From: a bacterium HR20
GTDB taxonomy: Bacteria; Bacteroidota; Ignavibacteria; Kapaibacteriales; NICIL-2
Length of the DNA: 9,651 nt
Direction: 5' to 3'
Assembly (NCBI GenBank): GCA_002898675.1
Contig: BEHW01000081.1
Coordinates: 1 to 9,651, forward strand
The translations under genes were made by a program, and so were the position numbers. Under the pieces are notes generated by a model. The model did no database searches. It was not told where the DNA came from and saw nothing but the letters and a program-made list of their open reading frames with translations. Shown here one piece after another: positions 7,046-9,651 of this stretch. Each line of letters starts with the position of its first letter. Position 1 is the first letter of the stretch.

Positions 7046-8386
7046 ATGTTCGAAAGTCTCCAGGCACGACTCGAAGAAGCGATCAAGCGGCTCCGCGGCC
7101 AAGCACGCATCACAGAGGACAACATCGCTGATGCGCTCGCGGAGGTGCGGCGTGCGCTGCTCGATGCAGATGTGCACGTCGAGGTCGTCCGACGTTTCAT
7201 CGAGGATGTCAAGGCAAAGGCAATCGGGACAGAGGTCAAAGGCAAGGTCTTGCCCGAACAGCTCATCGTCAAGATCATCTACGATGAGCTGGTTTCCATC
7301 ATGGGGACAACCAAAAGCGAGCTTGCCCATGCTCCGACACCACCGACGGTTATTATGGTCGTCGGCTTGCAAGGTTCGGGGAAAACGACCTTTGCCGCAA
7401 AGCTCGCTGCACTGTTGCGGAAGAAAGGCCAACAGCCGTTGCTTGTCGCAGCGGACGTCTATCGCCCCGCAGCGATCGAGCAGCTCAAGACACTGGCATC
7501 ATCAATCAACGTGCCTGTGTTTTCGATGGATGGTGCCGATCCAGTCAACATCGCGGAGGAGTCGCTCCACTACGCGAAGAAGTTCGCACGGACGCACGTC
7601 ATCGTGGATACTGCCGGGCGGCTGGCAATTGACGACGCGATGATGCGCGAAGTCGAATCCATCAGGGAGAGGATCAAGCCGCAGGAGGTGCTCTTTGTCT
7701 GCGATGCGATGATTGGGCAGGACGCTGTCACGACGGCTCGGACGTTCGATGAGCGCGTCGGCTTGACGGGCGTCGTCCTCAGTAAGCTCGATGGTGATGC
7801 GCGCGGAGGTGCAGCTCTTTCGATTCGGCTCATCGTCGGCAAGCCGATAAAATTTGTGAGCACCGGCGAAAAGCTCGAGGCGCTCGAGACCTTCCATCCC
7901 GACCGCATCGCATCGCGGATTTTAGGCATGGGTGATATTGTCTCCTTTGTCGAGCGCGCCCAGCAGGAGTTCGACGAGGCAAAAGCCGCCGAACTCGAAG
8001 AGAAAATTCGCAAGCGCGAGTTCACGTTCGAAGATTTTCTCGAGCAACTCCGCATGCTTCGGAAGATGGGCTCGATTCGCGAGCTGCTCGGGATGTTGCC
8101 CGGCATGGATAAAGCACTGCGGAACGTCGAAATTGACGATCGCGCATTTACGAAAATCGAGGCGATGATTCTTTCGATGACTCCCCAGGAGCGTCGCAAT
8201 CCACGCATTATCAATGGCTCGCGCCGATTGCGTATCGCGCGGGGAAGTGGCACGACGATTCAGGATGTCAATCGCCTCCTCAAGCAGTTCGAGGAAATGC
8301 AAAAGCTCATGCGTGCCGTCACGACCGGGAAAGTCAAGCTCCGCAACCTTCCGGCGATGATGGGCACACCCTGGAAACGCTCATAA
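7046..8386 (+). CDS. ffh: Signal recognition particle protein Ffh (SRP54 GTPase)
   Basis: Ffh binds 4.5S/SRP RNA and hydrophobic signal sequences on the ribosome and delivers nascent membrane proteins to the receptor FtsY in a GTP-controlled cycle. The 446 residues match the usual ~450. Order: N domain helices (1-90) with ALAEVRRALLDADV; G domain with P-loop GLQGSGKTT (107-115), DVYRPAAIEQL, DTAGRLA, SKLDGDARGGAALS and TGEKLEALETFHPDRIASRI; then the methionine-rich M domain with RMLRKMGSIRELLGMLPGM and the RNA-binding GSRRLRIARGSGTTIQDVN. A weak AAGAG at 7037-7041 precedes the ATG. It is followed by rpsP on the same strand, a neighbour pair found in many bacteria. The partner SRP RNA gene is not in the window. 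Confidence 0.97.
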   Translation: MFESLQARLEEAIKRLRGQARITEDNIADALAEVRRALLDADVHVEVVRRFIEDVKAKAIGTEVKGKVLPEQLIVKIIYDELVSIMGTTKSELAHAPTPPTVIMVVGLQGSGKTTFAAKLAALLRKKGQQPLLVAADVYRPAAIEQLKTLASSINVPVFSMDGADPVNIAEESLHYAKKFARTHVIVDTAGRLAIDDAMMREVESIRERIKPQEVLFVCDAMIGQDAVTTARTFDERVGLTGVVLSKLDGDARGGAALSIRLIVGKPIKFVSTGEKLEALETFHPDRIASRILGMGDIVSFVERAQQEFDEAKAAELEEKIRKREFTFEDFLEQLRMLRKMGSIRELLGMLPGMDKALRNVEIDDRAFTKIEAMILSMTPQERRNPRIINGSRRLRIARGSGTTIQDVNRLLKQFEEMQKLMRAVTTGKVKLRNLPAMMGTPWKRS

Positions 8387-8413
8387 CGCGGGTGTGAGTG
8401 TCGTGGATCAGAG

Positions 8414-8472
8414 CGTAGCCAGTGTGCTACGGTAGCTGAAAAGCGTCTGTCCGAATGGACAGCCGAGCTACG
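8414..8472 (+). promoter_or_regulatory. Structured ffh-rpsP intergenic region: two adjacent hairpins with an alternative pairing
   Basis: The 133-nt gap 8387-8519 contains hairpin A, CGTAGC (8414-8419) with GCTACG (8426-8431), loop CAGTGT. Directly after it is hairpin B: lower stem GTAGCT (8432-8437) with AGCTAC (8466-8471), an asymmetric internal loop (9 nt and 3 nt), and upper stem CTGTCC (8447-8452) with GGACAG (8457-8462), loop GAAT. Because GTAGC and GCTAC each occur twice, 8414-8419 can instead pair with 8467-8472. No U-tract follows, so it is not a classical intrinsic terminator. It could be an rpsP leader, a processing site or an unusual terminator. I see no good -7 box between here and rpsP. 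Confidence 0.45.
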
Positions 8473-8519
8473 GCAGATCGCACCGAGTGCAATGTTTCAC
8501 ATTCTGTGCAACCCTATCT

Positions 8520-8930
8520 ATGGTCCGTCTCCGTTTACGTCGTCGTGGACGAACGCACGACCCCTTCTACGACATCGTTGCAGCCGATGCTCGCACCAAG
8601 CGCGATGGGAAGTTCATCGAGCGGCTTGGGTACTACAATCCGATGACGCAACCTTCGACCATCAGCGTCAATCATGAGCGTGCGATCTACTGGCTCGATG
8701 TTGGCGCGCAAATGAGCCAGACCGTCCGCAACATCTTTCACTACGATGGGGTCCTCCTGCGGCGTGCACTGCAAAAGCAAGGGCGTCCGGCTGAGGAAAT
8801 CGAGCGGCTCGTTGCCGAGCATCGTGAGCGAGTACTGGCACGCTACTGGCGGAACAAGGAAAAGCGCGCAGAGCGCAAACGCCGCAAAGCATCGGCAGCT
8901 GAGCAACCACAAAACGAGCCGACCGAGTAA
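8520..8930 (+). CDS. rpsP: 30S ribosomal protein S16 with C-terminal extension
   Basis: S16 is a small-subunit assembly protein that binds 16S rRNA in the body of the 30S particle. The product has 136 residues, against 82 in E. coli. The conserved core occupies 1-88: MVRLRLRRRGRTHDPFYDIV at the start, then ADARTKRDGKFIERLGYYNP, and DVGAQMSQTVRNIF. Residues 89-136 form a charged, predicted helical tail with a KEKRAERKRRK cluster, ending in a glutamine/glutamate-rich stretch; long S16 tails are common in Bacteroidota. The open frame extends back to ATG 8487, but S16 proteins begin at MVxLRL, so ATG 8520 is chosen. No Shine-Dalgarno sequence is visible. The usual followers rimM, trmD and rplS are not next; a membrane protein starts 15 nt after the stop. 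Confidence 0.95.
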   Translation: MVRLRLRRRGRTHDPFYDIVAADARTKRDGKFIERLGYYNPMTQPSTISVNHERAIYWLDVGAQMSQTVRNIFHYDGVLLRRALQKQGRPAEEIERLVAEHRERVLARYWRNKEKRAERKRRKASAAEQPQNEPTE

Positions 8931-8945
8931 CCCGCGCTTGTTGCA

Positions 8946-9413
8946 ATGACCCAGCACAGAGTGCGCGCGCAGCTCGAGCAGCTTGATGGCTCTTGGCGTC
9001 ATGAGCGTCGTCTCCTCGGAGTGCTCCTCCGCTTGGCATTTGGGCTGGCAGGACTCTGCTGGCTGCCCCTTCTCTGGCTCCAGATGGAGGGAGCATTCCG
9101 CACCGCATTCACGCTGACGCAGTACCAGCTCTACGTGATACTGCTTACGCTGTGGGGGTATGACTATCGCCGCCAGCTACGGCGTATGGAGTGTATCCTC
9201 GAGTGTGCTACGAAGCTCCAGCGACTTCCGGAGAACGTAACGTGGGAAGACATCGCTTCATGCGGGTGTGCCGATCGGTTCGATGTCTTGCGTCGGCATC
9301 CCAAGTCACGGGCATGGTTTCCTGTAGCGTTCACCTGGGGTTTACTCGTGGGTGCGTATCTCTGGCTTGGCCGGCAGATTGCCGTTGTCCTCGGAATGCT
9401 CGTTTCAGCGTGA
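8946..9413 (+). CDS. Hypothetical membrane protein with three predicted membrane helices
   Basis: I do not recognise this 155-residue protein. Visible: a basic N-terminus (1-24), hydrophobic segments at about 26-46, 57-72 and 124-153, and a soluble loop at about 73-122. By the positive-inside rule that loop (YRRQLRRME) and the N-terminus would be cytoplasmic. The loop holds two cysteine pairs, Cys83-X3-Cys87 and Cys106-X-Cys108, spaced as a metal-binding or redox site might be, but with no family match that I can name. Its hydrophobic and charged blocks alternate as in a real protein. It begins 15 nt after rpsP and ends 22 nt before the epimerase gene, so it is probably co-transcribed with both. 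Function unknown. Confidence 0.75.
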   Translation: MTQHRVRAQLEQLDGSWRHERRLLGVLLRLAFGLAGLCWLPLLWLQMEGAFRTAFTLTQYQLYVILLTLWGYDYRRQLRRMECILECATKLQRLPENVTWEDIASCGCADRFDVLRRHPKSRAWFPVAFTWGLLVGAYLWLGRQIAVVLGMLVSA

Positions 9414-9435
9414 GGCACAGAAAGAGATTGAGGTG

Positions 9436-9651
9436 ATGGCTCGGATAGTTATTACTGGTGGTGCAGGGTTTTTAGGGTCGCACTTGTGTGAGCGATTCCT
9501 TGCTGAAGGGGATGAGGTTATCTGTGTAGATAACCTCATCACTGGTTCAGCAGATAACATCGCACACCTATTCGGGCACCCGAAGTTCCGTTTCATTTGC
9601 CATGACGTGACGACGTTCCTCTACGTTGAAGGGCGTGTAGACTACGTCCTG
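9436..9651 (+). CDS. NAD-dependent epimerase/dehydratase, probably UDP-glucuronate decarboxylase (UDP-xylose synthase), 5' part, cut by right edge
   Basis: A short-chain dehydrogenase of the extended family acting on a nucleotide sugar. The 72 residues present cover the first part of the Rossmann fold: beta strand and NAD-binding TGGAGFLGSHL (7-17), then EVICVDNLITGSADNIAHL (27-45) with the Asp that binds the adenosine ribose (Asp32), and FRFICHDVT (53-61). The pair VDN-x-x-TGS and NIAHL resembles UDP-glucuronate decarboxylase, which makes UDP-xylose for surface glycans; a dTDP-glucose dehydratase or UDP-glucose epimerase remains possible, because the catalytic YxxxK lies beyond the window. 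GAGG at 9430-9433 is close before the ATG; AAAGAG (9421-9426) is the better spaced ribosome site. A perfect 12-bp inverted repeat spans codons 26-35. Confidence 0.88.
   Translation, partial: MARIVITGGAGFLGSHLCERFLAEGDEVICVDNLITGSADNIAHLFGHPKFRFICHDVTTFLYVEGRVDYVL
9511..9540. repeat. Perfect 12-bp inverted repeat (hairpin) inside the epimerase gene
   Basis: GATGAGGTTATC (9511-9522) and GATAACCTCATC (9529-9540) are exact reverse complements separated by TGTGTA. The repeat lies 75 nt after the start codon and encodes residues 26-35. In mRNA it would form a stable stem with a 6-nt loop; no U-tract follows. Confidence 0.9.

Noticed and set aside
8411..8475. Possible SRP (4.5S) RNA or tRNA next to ffh
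   Set aside because: The GGAA tetraloop with the asymmetric loop of SRP domain IV is absent, and no acceptor/T-arm pattern of a tRNA can be formed.
8387..8519. Intrinsic terminator after ffh
   Set aside because: Hairpins are present but no run of T follows either one, so I annotate structure and not a terminator.

Overview
The window reads as chromosomal housekeeping sequence from a fairly GC-rich member of the Bacteroidota/Chlorobiota lineage (Kapabacteria- or Ignavibacteria-like is my guess). Three things point there. The TPP-dependent 2-oxoacid dehydrogenase has its E1 alpha and beta subunits fused in one chain, in a form I recall from Bacteroidota. Exact copies of the Bacteroidetes-type -7 promoter box TAnnTTTG lie 33-36 nt before three start codons. 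Most genes have poor or no Shine-Dalgarno sequence. I see no phage, transposon, CRISPR, toxin-antitoxin or tRNA/rRNA gene, and no long non-coding stretch; the longest gap is 133 nt.

Layout, left to right. 1-732 (-): 5' part of queA (tRNA queuosine synthesis), running off the left edge and starting at GTG. 733-815: divergent intergenic region with overlapping queA and sppA promoters. 816-2708 (+): sppA, membrane-anchored signal peptide peptidase / protease IV. 2698-3456 (-): an RlmB/TrmH-family rRNA 2'-O-ribose methyltransferase, whose 3' end overlaps that of sppA by 11 bp. 3465-4382 (-): a GT2 glycosyltransferase immediately upstream of rlmB in the same operon. 4383-4490: second divergent intergenic region. 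4491-6992 (+): fused E1 alpha/beta dehydrogenase. 7046-8386 (+): ffh (SRP54). 8387-8519: structured intergenic region with two hairpins that have an alternative pairing. 8520-8930 (+): rpsP (ribosomal protein S16) with a basic C-terminal tail. 8946-9413 (+): unrecognised three-helix membrane protein. 9436 to the right edge (+): 5' part of an NAD-dependent epimerase/dehydratase that looks like UDP-glucuronate decarboxylase.

Functionally this is a mix of translation and tRNA/rRNA modification (queA, rlmB, rpsP), protein targeting and membrane quality control (ffh, sppA), central or branched-chain oxoacid metabolism (E1) and surface-glycan chemistry (GT2, epimerase). No gene set forms an obviously new system. 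The most interesting signals are small: a perfect 12-bp inverted repeat inside the epimerase gene, the repeated GTAGC/GCTAC units between ffh and rpsP, the overlapping queA/sppA promoters, the exchanged Asp/Asn in the E1 TPP motif, and the rpsP operon leading into a membrane protein and sugar-nucleotide gene instead of rimM-trmD-rplS.
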